This document shows, in pieces, positions 47,553-58,359 of a stretch of 64,000 nucleotides of DNA. The notes under the pieces are model-generated. The model saw only the letters and a list, made by a program, of their open reading frames with translations, was not told the origin of the DNA and did no database searches. Every line of letters starts with the position of its first letter. Position 1 is the stretch's first letter. A program made the translations under genes and the position numbers. The stretch lies in the NCBI GenBank assembly GCA_010094045.1, contig ML986758.1, positions 1 through 64,000 of the forward strand. Reading direction: 5' to 3'. Source of the DNA: Lojkania enalia (Eukaryota > Ascomycota > Dothideomycetes > Pleosporales).

Positions 47553-47907
47553 GTAAGGGCGTCGTACCCCATCATGCCTTGCATGGATCGTCGGGCCAGG
47601 CATGGCTTTGCATGGCCTGACAACTTGTACCTTGTTCTTGAAGGCACAGACTCAACATCAGCTGAGAATGTGGAGCAAAAGGAATGAAGTTCATCGTTTA
47701 ATCTTCCCGAGTCGAGGCTGGACGAGGCTGCTTACTCACTCACTACCACCAATCAAAAGCTGTTTAGGGAACGGGGCTGAAGTTTAACGCTAACCCCAAG
47801 TCCACCCCGGTTCTCGACCTCCGTTGATACATAACCCATGCTTTTCTTCTGTATCTTGCAAGTACACCCTCTAGGTTTAGGTTATTGAAGTTAAGAATCG
47901 CTCTAGA
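47553..47907. promoter_or_regulatory. Shared divergent promoter of HSP70-like and GTPase genes
   Basis: 355 bp between opposite starts, so both genes are likely driven from here. No heat-shock element was assigned. Confidence 0.45.
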
Positions 47908-49108
47908 ATGCCCTTACCATCTTTTTTTCGAGGAAGGAGGAAGTCAGGACAAACTGACGAGGCTGAGCCGGCCAGATACACATTAGAGCCTTATCATGAT
48001 GCAGCAAAGGAATGGAATTCTCTAGCCCACCAGAGCATAGTTCTCGTGATGGGAGTGACTGGAGCAGGCAAGAGCTATTTCATCAACAAACTACGACCGG
48101 ATTCAGTAATTGAAGGGCACGGTCTCCGTTCGCGTAAGTCAAGATGTGTATTTGGGTTGTTTAATACTGATAACCATGAAAGAGACAAAAGCATGCGCAC
48201 TCATAGAAACAAGAATCGGCGCCACCAAAGTGGGCGTTGTCGACACGCCCGGGTTCGACGATGACGAGGACAGCGATGCAGAAATTCTTGGTATTTTTGT
48301 AAACTTGATCATTTCTCAACAGCACTACAACTGACCGCATCAAGCGACTATCACACGGTTCCTAACTACTCAAAAGCGCCTGAATATCTCTCTTAAGGGC
48401 ATCATTTACCTCCACCGAATTACAGACGATCGATTTTCCAGCTCAGCCAGACGCTCCCTCGATATACTACTCAACCTATGTGGCGACCACGCTCTCCCAA
48501 ATGTTGCACTAGTAACTACGATGTGGGCCAAAGTAGATCTGAGCATAGGCCTTCAACGAGACGTAGAACTAACAAGTAACTACTGGGCCGAATTCGTCTC
48601 AAAAGCCCACATCTTCCAGTACAACGGCACACAGGCCATGGCTGAGACCATCGTCGGCCAACTCCTAGCCGAGGACGATGTCGTCCTGAAAGTCCAACAT
48701 GAACTGTCTGATGACCATAAACGGCTTGATCGGACATCAGCCGGGAGACTTGTCTCCTCGAAACTCGAAGACCAGCTTGAACAACGCCGAATTGTTATTC
48801 AGAACCTTACAGCGGAGATCCAAAAGGCGGACCGTGTCGGTGATAAATCGAAGGTCGCAAAACTGAGTAAGCGATTAGATCAAGTGAGAAAGAAACATTT
48901 GAAACAAATCAAAGCAAGAGATGAGCTGAGACATAGAATTGACGAAGAGACAGAAAAGAGGATCGAAGAGGTTGATATGGAGAAGAAAAGTAAGGGAGAG
49001 AAGTGGAAGAGCAGGTTGCAGGTCTTCGCCGCGGTTGTTGGACCCCTGGTTGCGCTAACTGTTAATCTGATTTTGCCGCTTGCTGGAGTGGGCTTCGTTA
49101 GCGGATGA
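47908..49108 (+). CDS. AIG1/GIMAP-like GTPase with coiled coil and C-terminal membrane anchor
   Basis: Three exons, 47908-48133, 48183-48290 and 48345-49108 (introns 49 and 54 bp), give 365 residues. G1 P-loop is GVTGAGKS (residues 49-56). G3 is DTPGFDDDEDSD. The G4-like region is TTMWAKVD, where AIG1-type proteins often have TMWDKV. After the G domain comes a long charged coiled coil (about 240-335, KLSKRLDQVRKKHLKQIKAR), then a hydrophobic tail (about 343-365, VVGPLVALTVNLILPLAGVG). The layout resembles GIMAP immune GTPases and plant AIG1. Fungal members are poorly studied. A tail anchor suggests a position on an intracellular membrane. Confidence 0.83.
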
Positions 49109-50640
49109 GGAGGTGCGTGTAATGTGTAAATAAATGTGAAGGAAGAGTTGGGACTGGCCCTTAACCCCGGTGTTTAGCAAATAGTTTTGCAATAACTCAG
49201 GTTAACTATGGCAAGGCCAAATGAGAAACTGTATTTATCATTCAAAGATAGTATCGGGCCGTTTAGATATACAAGTCCAATAAATGTACTACTACTTTAA
49301 AATAGGCTGTTTGGAGTCATACAACCTTTATTCTATTGCTTTTGGCGGAAAACACTAATCTCGCGGCGACTCGACGTTCTCGTTTACAGAGACTCGGCCC
49401 TAATTCTTATTACGTATCGTGGTTGATAGTGGCTTCAGAACGCAATATCCTAATTCTCCTATTTCGCCATCATCCGGGCTTGCACACTATTCGAACCGCG
49501 ACCACAGTTTACGAGTCTGGCGTTACAAGACTAAAACGCTCTTGGAAATAGCTCCCTCTCCATTATACCCACTAATTTACTTGACTAGTACTGGAGTCTC
49601 TTGCTTGAATAGCTCATCAGCCAAGGAGACGATTCGTATTATTCTACTTTAGTGAGACAAGAAGTACTGATTTTCAGTCTTACACTACAATTACTAGCTT
49701 CCTTAGTGGGATTAGCCAAGCCTTGAGGCTCTGGATAGAGTTTGAACAAAAGTGAGGCTCGTAAGCAGCTACATCTTCTACGATGGAGAAAATGCAGTGA
49801 CAGACATAATATATTATAATAGCTGGTAGCAAGTTGGTATTGATAGAATTTTTAAATTATCATTGGAGTTTTGCATGGTATTATCTACTAAGGACAAGTG
49901 GTCGAGCCGTTATGAATACGAAAGTTTACTTGGGAAGGCGAAATGTTAGCACACTCTAAGCCTAGTGGTATCTACTACTAGTGTTAGATACGGCAGTGAA
50001 CGAACTTATCACGTGTATCTCTCGGCGGTGATCAATATCTTATGTAATGCGCACACTCACTAACATTAAAAATAGAATGTTCGCTTAACCTATTGACATG
50101 CTCTTAAATATACTTCTGCGATATTGTCTAACAGAGCTCTTCAGTCGATTGTTTGCAGTTGCGCTCGGGAGAACTTAAAACGTACAAGGATGTGCTCCAA
50201 TGCCTCCGCTACATAATGCTATATCATGCATTGAGGAATTCTCAAAATCTGATGATTAACTGATATTTATTTGTCAGTAGGATATTGAAATCAAAATTCT
50301 ACTTTTTGGTGTATATTGCGCCAATGTGAAAGTAGATTTTAAGGGACTTGTAGTATACATATGTCACCAAGCTAAAGGGGAATTCCAGAATTACTAATGC
50401 TTAACGAATTAGTTTATTCAAATACACAAGCTCTACAACTCTCACAGGATGTATATTAGGGATATTAGGAATCCGTAGGTGAACCAACAAGAACAATGAA
50501 AAAGCCCTCTATATATACAATCAAATAATTGATAGCTATAGCAGAAAGTAGTTTTGCGTAATAGGTAATAAGATATAATCTACTAAATGCTAGATATAAT
50601 GAAGTAAGAAAACCTATAGAATACAGTGAAGAACATTATA
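49109..50640. other. AT-rich interval, no intact gene
   Basis: Highly AT-rich with many stops in all frames. A stretch at about 49470-49560 is loosely tRNA-like on the minus strand but not convincing. Confidence 0.5.
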
Positions 50641-50649
50641 TCTACCATT

Positions 50650-52700
50650 TATTCTATCACGCTATTTATGGATCCTTCTTCGAAAGAAGACTCCGGACTC
50701 TATATGGATCTACGGACGACGCACACCAGTAGTTGCTGTATGGGATTGTTATTGGATTCAGCAGCAATATATAGTGGTTTTTTGCCTCGTTCATCTTTCC
50801 ATTCGGGGTAAGGTCCCTATTCAACAGGTAGGCGCGCCAAAGTTCCTTTATTGCGTCGAATTGCTACTAGAAGTGGTGTATTCCGTTAAAGTAGGATTGA
50901 TCACTCTCTGCAGCGGTAGCCGAACGATATCCGAATTCTTATGTTGAACAGCTATCGTTAGCGATGTTTAGTAATTTTTATTGCTTGATTTAAGTTCAGC
51001 ACCTTTCCTCAATTATCAGACTTGTCAATTCGACGGAGTTCTCCTCAGCAGCTGCAGTATCGACGTCTGGCTAGCCCTACTCTTTCATTTCATTTGGGCG
51101 CTCTAATTAAGTAATAGCTGTGCAACGTTGACTGGGTCTTCCTTAGCTGCTAGAAAGAGCGTTGTTTTACCGTTATTAGTTCTGAATTCCACATTGATGC
51201 TAATTTAAGACATTGGCCGTGTAACATTCGCATGGTTGTTCCGCATAGCCATGAAGAACGGTGTCGAGGCGATGATAAATACCTTCTCAAGAAAAACCCG
51301 CACCACTCTCTCGTGTCCTACGTAAGAGGCTATGGATGAGGAACTAATCCCCAGATGATTCCCTACCTCTACATAAGCGTCCTTTTCAAGTAGAATTGCG
51401 ACGAAGGTTTAATGGCTGCCTAAAGTCGCGTAATTGCGGTGGAATTTGCCTATCTTCATCCCATCTATTTATATTCACTAGCTTGGAGTCGGCAATATAT
51501 TTACCGATGTTGCTCTAGCTCCGTATAGCTGTATGAAGTGGTGTAGTTTGGCTATTTGAGTCTGCTCTATTTATATCCACTACGTCAATGTTAAGGAATA
51601 GTTAGAAAATATTATCATTTCCCTTATCGACAGCTTATATCAAAGGAATTCTCTGGTCATTTTCCGAAATGCCTATGAATGCTCCAAGCTGTATCAGCGG
51701 TTAAATATATATATTGTAGCCGAGTTCTTCATAGGAAGATATTGTCGTTCTCTTGTCATCGTCTCGACTGTTTGCATTTGTTTTATCTCAAAAAGTTCAT
51801 TGAAAATTTCGCTCTAGTAATTTCAAATAGTTGACATAAAAGTTGGTTGTATATTGGCAGACCCAAATTCACCTTTCACCTGGAGGTGAAGTCTTAAAGT
51901 GCTTCTAGCCTGTTCCTATCTTGAAGCGCGCATATAAACCGCTCCGCAATATCGTGATTGCTATCTTGACCTGTCACCATCAGCTTTCTCATATTCCGTA
52001 AAATTGATGTTGGATTCTATTGTAATAATTCAAAAATTTCCTTAGCTCTTTGATTGATCTCACCAATACTGGGAGGGTTTCCGACCACGCGTTTGATTCC
52101 GTTCTTCCCGAGATTTTCTCTGATCGGCCGGTGATCATCTTTCCCGGCCCTCTTTCTTGTCTTCAATAATGTCCTGAGAAGGATCATCTATATACTTCTC
52201 CCAAATTAGGCGAAGGTTTCAGAAACTGTCCGAGCTATGATCTTCCCCAGATTTTGGTATATGCTTCTGACGTGCCAATTGCAACAAGGTTTCAGTCCGC
52301 TCCCATCCCTTACCCTAATGTCAATCTTCTGCCTTATTAAATAATACTGATAGCATATCTTCGCTCGCTTCTCTTCGCGGTAAGCAGATCAGTTTGAGAA
52401 TGGTTTGCTGACCAAAAACTCGGGTGATGCCACCCCTATTGATCAATTCACACACACATCGTGACTTGCGGAAGTACACACCTCTGCTTCCACAACGCCT
52501 TCATCTTCCTGAGATCTAACAATAAGCGCACGGGATAAGGGGTAACCACAAACGCGAATGACCGAAACAATTGCTGTGATAATACCTATCGGTATCACGG
52601 CAAAGATGGAGCTATCCAGAAACGAGGTATTCTTACTAAGATATTGTTGAATCATAGATTCCCGAATAAAATGGGAATGAGACTAATGTCTGTGATTAAA
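50650..52700 (-). pseudogene. Ankyrin-repeat membrane protein pseudogene
   Basis: On the minus strand, 52655-52443 encodes SFLDSSIFAVIPIGIITAI followed by VSVIRVCGYPLSRALI and a polar segment. After a one-base frame change comes ELINRGGITRVFGQQTILKL. This N-terminal pattern is common in fungal membrane/ankyrin proteins of unknown function. Further along the minus strand, between about 51600 and 50690, broken ankyrin units appear: NSQTTPLHTAI, NVEFRTNNGKTTLFLAAKED with VNVAQLLL, and KKPLYIAAESNNNPIQQLL. They are separated by stops and frame changes. The whole region is AT-rich. It is a decayed single gene, possibly mutated by repeat-induced point mutation. Confidence 0.65.
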
Positions 52701-54580
52701 TTGTTGAAGAAATTAAAGGCCGTTGGCAGCATTCATGTTAACAATGTTGAAAGCGGTGAGGATGAGAGTGGACCTGGGCTTTGTCGTACCACTCGAGATA
52801 TTTTTTATTGCTGGAGAATGAATTTAAATTAAGTTTCCACATTGGCGAAACGATTCTCGTTAACATTCGGTGAAGACTCAACAGAGGTAAATGACACTGC
52901 GTGGAGAGGTGAAGATGCGAATTTTTTGGAACGACAGATAAGACTAGTAGTGTTAAAATAGTAGGTCAGATAGTATGGGGTGCTTGGAGGGTTAGATTTT
53001 CTGCTAGTCTTTATCTAAGATGCTGACTTTGAACAGGGGTTAAAAGGAGTGTAGCAGGACCGCATAGCATACCCAATTCTGATATGCTCCCAGAGGCAAC
53101 TTCACGACCGTTATGAACACCCTAGTGCCAGCGCTTAAATATATCTAAAAGCTAGTCGTGAAATCATGTCACTTTTGCTGCATCGCAACGGACCACGAAC
53201 AAACGAACGTTTATATAGAGTGATGTTTTGGACATCTTTGTCTTAACGATCGCAGCTCATTTTCATTATATGCTTCAGCGGGTACTCCTTTATTACGCAA
53301 ACTGCACTTCTGAATGATCCTCGTCTTGTCGGAATATTCTACCGCCTTTCCAGTACTAGGATTAGAATTATTTTTTTTAGCAGCGGATGTGCTTTCGCTT
53401 GTGCATATGCTACCTGTTGTTGGCTTTCAGGAGCTCGTTCAATACACTTTTAATTATCTGGAGTCTATGGCGCTTGGCCCGTCGAGAATATTTCTAGCAT
53501 GGCGATAGAATGCGTTGTAGTTCTTAGATTCTTGGAATGGCTAGGCTTGAAGCTTTTCCATGTAATACTAGCAATCATTCCAAGAGACAGGGAGACGAGC
53601 TTCTAAGCAACTAATCCGAATGCGGAATACAGTGCCTTCAACGACCTTCGTGTACCATAGGTTCTTTAGAACAACGTTCGGGCACTCACGGACGTCTCCT
53701 GGAGCTTGATTGCTGCTAATGGGGTGTATAAGTGCTTTTGGGGGCCATCTCTTGGATACTGCGACGAAAGGATATGGCAGGTCATCGTAATGGACGATTG
53801 CTTTTTTACCCATGTTAATGAGCCAAAATTGGGAGACTCTTGTGGATTCTTTATGATAAACGCATCCACTGCTACTTTTCAGTTGAGGCCCTGAGACCGT
53901 CTTCGCATCCCCAGAGCAATCACACGTTCTAATACCTATTCGAAAAGGTGCGACATATTCCAGCCAAGAAATCTACGGCCAATACCGCTGTGGTAAAATA
54001 TAGTAAATCTCGATGTCGAATTATATCCGAGCGTCGAACCGGGATTACTCTCTTATGCCAGGCTCAACAAAGAGGCTCTTGCGGCGATTCCATGAGAAAA
54101 TATATTCCACAGACCTCAACAGCCTAGATACCCAAGCTTGGAAATGACTATGCTCTCACGTGACAGTCGGTAGTTGCAACATGGCAAGGAAGGTATATCG
54201 GAACTACATTAAATATGCAGGGCATGGAATAACCGAATTTCGGCAGTCGGGTTCGTTTAAAATTTCTGATCCCCGAAATTCTGCATCCAAAATATTCCTG
54301 GACGGGGATAGGCCGATTAATCTCCTCGTATATTGCGAACATATCGCCTATCGGTGATAGGATCTGCATCACCAACATTAGTAGATGAGGGTAAATATAC
54401 ATGTACCACATATCCGGCAGCCCAAGAGCGGCAAGTCTCTAGTATGTAGATGATTCTAAATAAGTTGAATGCACTCTGCACTGCGTCGCACCCTTTGGCG
54501 TTTTATCTACCGTCCAAAGGCAACTAAAGGAAACCGGACGAAGTCTCTTTGGCAAGAACTTCGATTGAGCAGTCGTTGAA
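52701..54580. other. AT-rich interval, no gene recognised
   Basis: Short ORFs only (for example 53314-53508 plus, 53568-53813 minus). Some look weakly protein-like, but none could be assigned or joined. Confidence 0.4.
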
Positions 54581-55760
54581 ATGAAGTGGTTTTCGCTTCT
54601 ACTCCAAGCTGGGCTATCCCAGGCCGCCATTCGATTCGCTTGCTCTCAAGTCTCTATACAACGCTTAGATCCACTCGTTGAGCCCGGACAGATTCCGTCA
54701 GCGCATGTGCATCAGATAGTCGGTGGCAATGCATTCAATGCAACTATGACAGGAGACATTGGCGAGCAGGCCAGTTGTACAACATGCACTTATTCGTAAG
54801 CTCTCCGCCTATTAAGATTCCCTGGAATAAGTACTGACCGATTGCTTAGAGAAGACTTTTCGAATTACTGGACGGCGGTGATGTACTTCAGACACGAGAA
54901 CGGCTCATACAAGCGAGTGCCTCAATACGCAAACGCCCAATTGGGCTACGAGGGTCGGGACGACCCAAGCATTAAGGGCGGCATGACAGTCTACTACACG
55001 CAAAAAGATTTCTGGAACAATGGTCTCAACGAGACACGCATCACCGCCTTCCCGCCCGTACGTAGTCCACAATTTAGTCATATATCAAGCAAAAACTCCA
55101 CGTCTTCTCAGCTGGCTTAGAGCAAAGCTTAATCTAACGCGGTACCAGGGCTTCCGCATGACAGTTGGCAACCCAGGCACAAAATCCATCAGCGGTCCCG
55201 GCGCTCAACCCGGTCTAGGCTACACCTGCCTCCAAACGATCCTCACCCGCGGCAATGAAACCCGTGATTTCCCCAAGGAACCCTGTCCCGCCGGCATCAT
55301 GGCCATCCATCACTTCCCTGCCTGCTGGGACGGCAAAAACGTAGATAGTCCGGATCACCAATCCCACATGTTCGACAACACAATCGGCGCTTTCCGCGAG
55401 GCGCCTCCGTGCCCGGAATCGCATCCTGTCCGTGTGCCGCAGGTGGCTTACGAGACGATGTGGGATACGACGGTGTTCAAGGATATGTGGCCGAAGGATG
55501 GATCGCAGCCGTTTGTGTGGAGTTTCATGGATAGCAAGGGGTACGGGACGCATGCGGATTATCTTTTTGGATGGAAGGGTGATTCATTGCAGAGGGTTAT
55601 GGATGATAATTGCTTCTTCCATGGTTGTGGAAGTCCGGGGAAACAGGGCATTTTGAAGACACAGACGGTGGAGGAGATGAATAAGTGCTCAGTGAAGGAT
55701 ATGATTGAGGAGGATACGGAGGGGTGGCTTGATGAGCTTCCGGGGTATCCTATGGGATGA
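54581..55760 (+). CDS. Secreted DUF1996 protein
   Basis: Three exons, 54581-54795, 54850-55057 and 55149-55760 (introns 54 and 91 bp), give about 344 residues. A signal peptide occupies residues 1-16 or so (MKWFSLLLQAGLSQA). The DUF1996 hallmarks follow: IRFACSQVSIQRLDPLVEPG, the histidine motif PSAHVHQIVGGNAF, HHFPACWDGKNVDSPDHQSH, and DNCFFHGCGSPGK near the end. Members are fungal secreted or wall-associated proteins; some homologues carry C-terminal WSC domains, which this one lacks. The enzymatic role is not established. No inactivating changes are seen although the neighbours are decayed. Confidence 0.9.
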
Positions 55761-55937
55761 TTTTTTGGTTTAGGTGTTCCGGGGGGGGAATTTGATAATA
55801 GGTTTGAAGACTTCGGTCACAGATATTGAGTCGTAGCGGAAACCTTATAACTCTAGAATATGTTAGCGAGCTATCTTCAACAACGCATACTGTACTCCGT
55901 CACAAAAATTTCTCACACATCATGTGTACGTTGAAGT

Positions 55938-56840
55938 TTAATTAGATGCCCCAAGCGAGAATCCAGGCCGTTTATCGACGTCTTTCTCATTTAGCCCCCA
56001 AGCGGTCGAGCTATCATCATGCACAGTTGTCCTCCTAAGATCCCTCTTGAATTTCCCAGTATACGTCCCACTGCCTGCGCGATGCAACATACAAGTATTA
56101 TCCCAAATAATCATATCAGTTTCATTCTCCCACGGAACGCTAATTCGATATTTCTCTTGTGTCGCGTGCTCCATTAGTTCCTTTAACAACTTGTCAGACT
56201 CATTCTTTGGAAGACCCACGATGTGGTGTGCGTGTGCGGATATATAAAGATTCATGCGTTTGGAGAGCTCATGTAGTTGGACAATTTTGTGAAAGTGCAT
56301 GGGCTGGGATTCAACGTCTAGGTCTTTGAAGAAGTCCGGGGCACCTAGTTTGCGGGAGTGCGCCATGCAGTGCGCGGCAGTGTAATCGTTTTCTAGCAAT
56401 CGTGACTTCATATATGCGGGAAGTTCGTCAAAGGCGGTTCATGAGTCCGCAAAGTCTGTATTGCCGCCATAACCCGGAAGTGGAAGGGCGTAGGCACGTA
56501 GCAGCGAGTGTGATGCTCGGCGCGGATTAAACGACGAATCGACATGGAAGAGCCCATTTCCCTATAATGGGATTAGATTATACTATCCTATGGACTCGGA
56601 ACACTATGAACTGGATGGATTAAGATAAATTAATGGAGAAAAAACATTTTGATGCTGCGCTTTTGCAGAATTGGGATCGATTATATTTCCCGACTCATCA
56701 ATATTTCCAGCATCAAAGAGCTCGTAGTATTCATACCGCATCTTCCTTCCATATTTCATGTACGGTCTAATATCATCGAGCTCTCCAAGCCGTCGAGAGA
56801 ACTCAACATGCGCCGTATCGTCCTGAACACGTCCTGGCAT
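55938..56840 (-). pseudogene. TauD/TfdA Fe(II)/2-oxoglutarate dioxygenase pseudogene
   Basis: Minus strand. The first part (56840-56660) reads VEFSRRLGELDDIRPYMKYG and DAGNIDESGNIIDPNS. After a probable intron (about 56560-56660) comes GNGLFHVDSSFNPRRASHSL, which has the iron-binding HxD. Then GGNTDFADS is followed by an in-frame TGA at about 56440, and the frame resumes TAFDELPAYMKSRLLENDY. The C-terminal part to 55938 is open, with the distal His in WDNTCMLHRAGSG. A single C-to-T change in a CGA arginine codon would explain the stop. The usual N-terminal 50-60 residues are not found upstream. Intact relatives act on 2,4-D-like or other small carboxylate/sulfonate substrates. Confidence 0.8.
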
Positions 56841-57578
56841 CTTTTCCTTGCACGTTTGAAAATAATAAATTCTTTGAAAACTGGAAATATATCTTATTCA
56901 GAAGGCAGGCCGTCAAGATAGTACATCTGATCCCACTTGTTCTTCTACACACTTTGCTAACCGCAACGATGCACCACTTGTGGGGACACCCGGTCCCTCA
57001 GGTGGTAAAGAAATATATGGAGATAAGGAAACCCCGGCAATTGTATACGGATATCTGCCGACTAGTGGCACTGCATCTTCTAAAAAGATCAAGTGCAGGT
57101 CTCCATCTTCATCCTTCGGTCATGTAGCCCCGCACTTCGCTTAAATCCGGGGTGCGCTAGAATTCACTTCTTAGCCAATTGGCGAGTAAATCAGATGCTG
57201 AAGCTTGACTCACCGGAGAATAATCGTCTGCAGGGCTTAGAAAAAGGGGACGGATATTGAAGGGAGATAGGAATCTGTATAACTGCCGTAGTCGTCGAAG
57301 TTGGATTGGAGCAAAGTAAGATTGAAGTGGGAACGATCGACAAAGTCTTCCCCGCAAAGTGTTGACCAGTAACCTGGGATACGCTGCCGCTAGTAAGTAT
57401 ACAGCTGATGATCTCTTGACGTTAAATCATTGAATGAATGAGTGTAGAGTGTTGGAAATAAAGTGCGATGTCCTATGGACTCTACGACGATCAGATTAAT
57501 GAATGAGAAATCCTGTCTGCTAATATTAAGACAGGTGCCATCCGTACTGAGCATGCGGAATCGAAGGATGGATACTTT
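56841..57578. other. Intergenic region, nothing recognised
   Basis: AT-rich; no supportable gene. It may contain remains of the dioxygenase N-terminus and of the MFS promoter. Confidence 0.4.
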
Positions 57579-58158
57579 GTGGATGAGTCATGGTTGGATG
57601 AGAATATTCATTTGAACGATGCGATGCGGGCGAAAGTCGATAGAGATGAGAAGCGTGTCAAGAGGATTATTCGTAAGGTGGACTCCAGGCTGGTTCCAAT
57701 TCTAGGGCTGTTGTATATGTGGACATTGATTGATCGTGTCAATTTGCCTAATGTGAGTAGTAGCTTGTCTTGGTCTAGGAAAGGGGTACCTTAGCTGATT
57801 GCATGTAGGTTCAAATCGCGGGCATGGCAGATGACTTACGTACAAATGGAGGTAATCGATACACACTGATTACCATAATCGTAACTGGTAATATCTTCTT
57901 TTACAAAGTATTGCTGAGAAATTGCAGTTTTTCATTACATACATACTCTACGACTGCCCATCTAACATTGCTTTGCGAAAGCTTGGTGCTGCCAAGTGGC
58001 TTGGCGTTATCGGAACGTCAGTTGCCTTATTTTCCCTGAGTATTTCCAAGTCTAACGGATAGCTAGATGTTGAGGATGCTTGACAATCGCGATGGGATAC
58101 TGTGGTTCTTGGAAGACATTGCTTAGTAAGATGCGAAATACAAGCATGATAAACCATA

Positions 58159-58359
58159 GTGAGAGGCGAATCTTGTCTCAGGGAGGGAGATGAGGAGCTG
58201 AACTGGTTGATTGAAGATGGCCAGCGGGCCATATTTATGTACATGAAAAAGGGGTATATCAGCTGATATCCAGCGTGATATCCGGCGTGATATCGACCGT
58301 GATATCGTACGTCGATATCTGATACAGCTCGGCAGACTAGCCAAAATCTCCATAACATA
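58159..58359 (-). repeat. Dispersed repeat, copy 2 (201 bp)
   Basis: Inverted copy of 28970-29158 with two substitutions and one additional 12-bp unit. It lies within the MFS pseudogene with 20-40 bp of non-shared foreign sequence on each side (about 58121-58158 and 58360-58379). No clear target-site duplication was proven; TAG occurs at both putative edges. Confidence 0.92.
58271..58306 (-). repeat. 12-bp minisatellite, 3 units
   Basis: Three tandem units of a 12-mer ending in GTGATATC on the plus strand (58271-58282, 58283-58294, 58295-58306). The other copy of the repeat has two. Confidence 0.85.

Noticed and set aside
49470..49560. tRNA-like stretch on the minus strand with a TTCGAAC-type T-loop
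   Set aside because: Stems do not pair over the full cloverleaf as far as I can see; possibly a decayed tRNA or SINE, not reportable as a gene.
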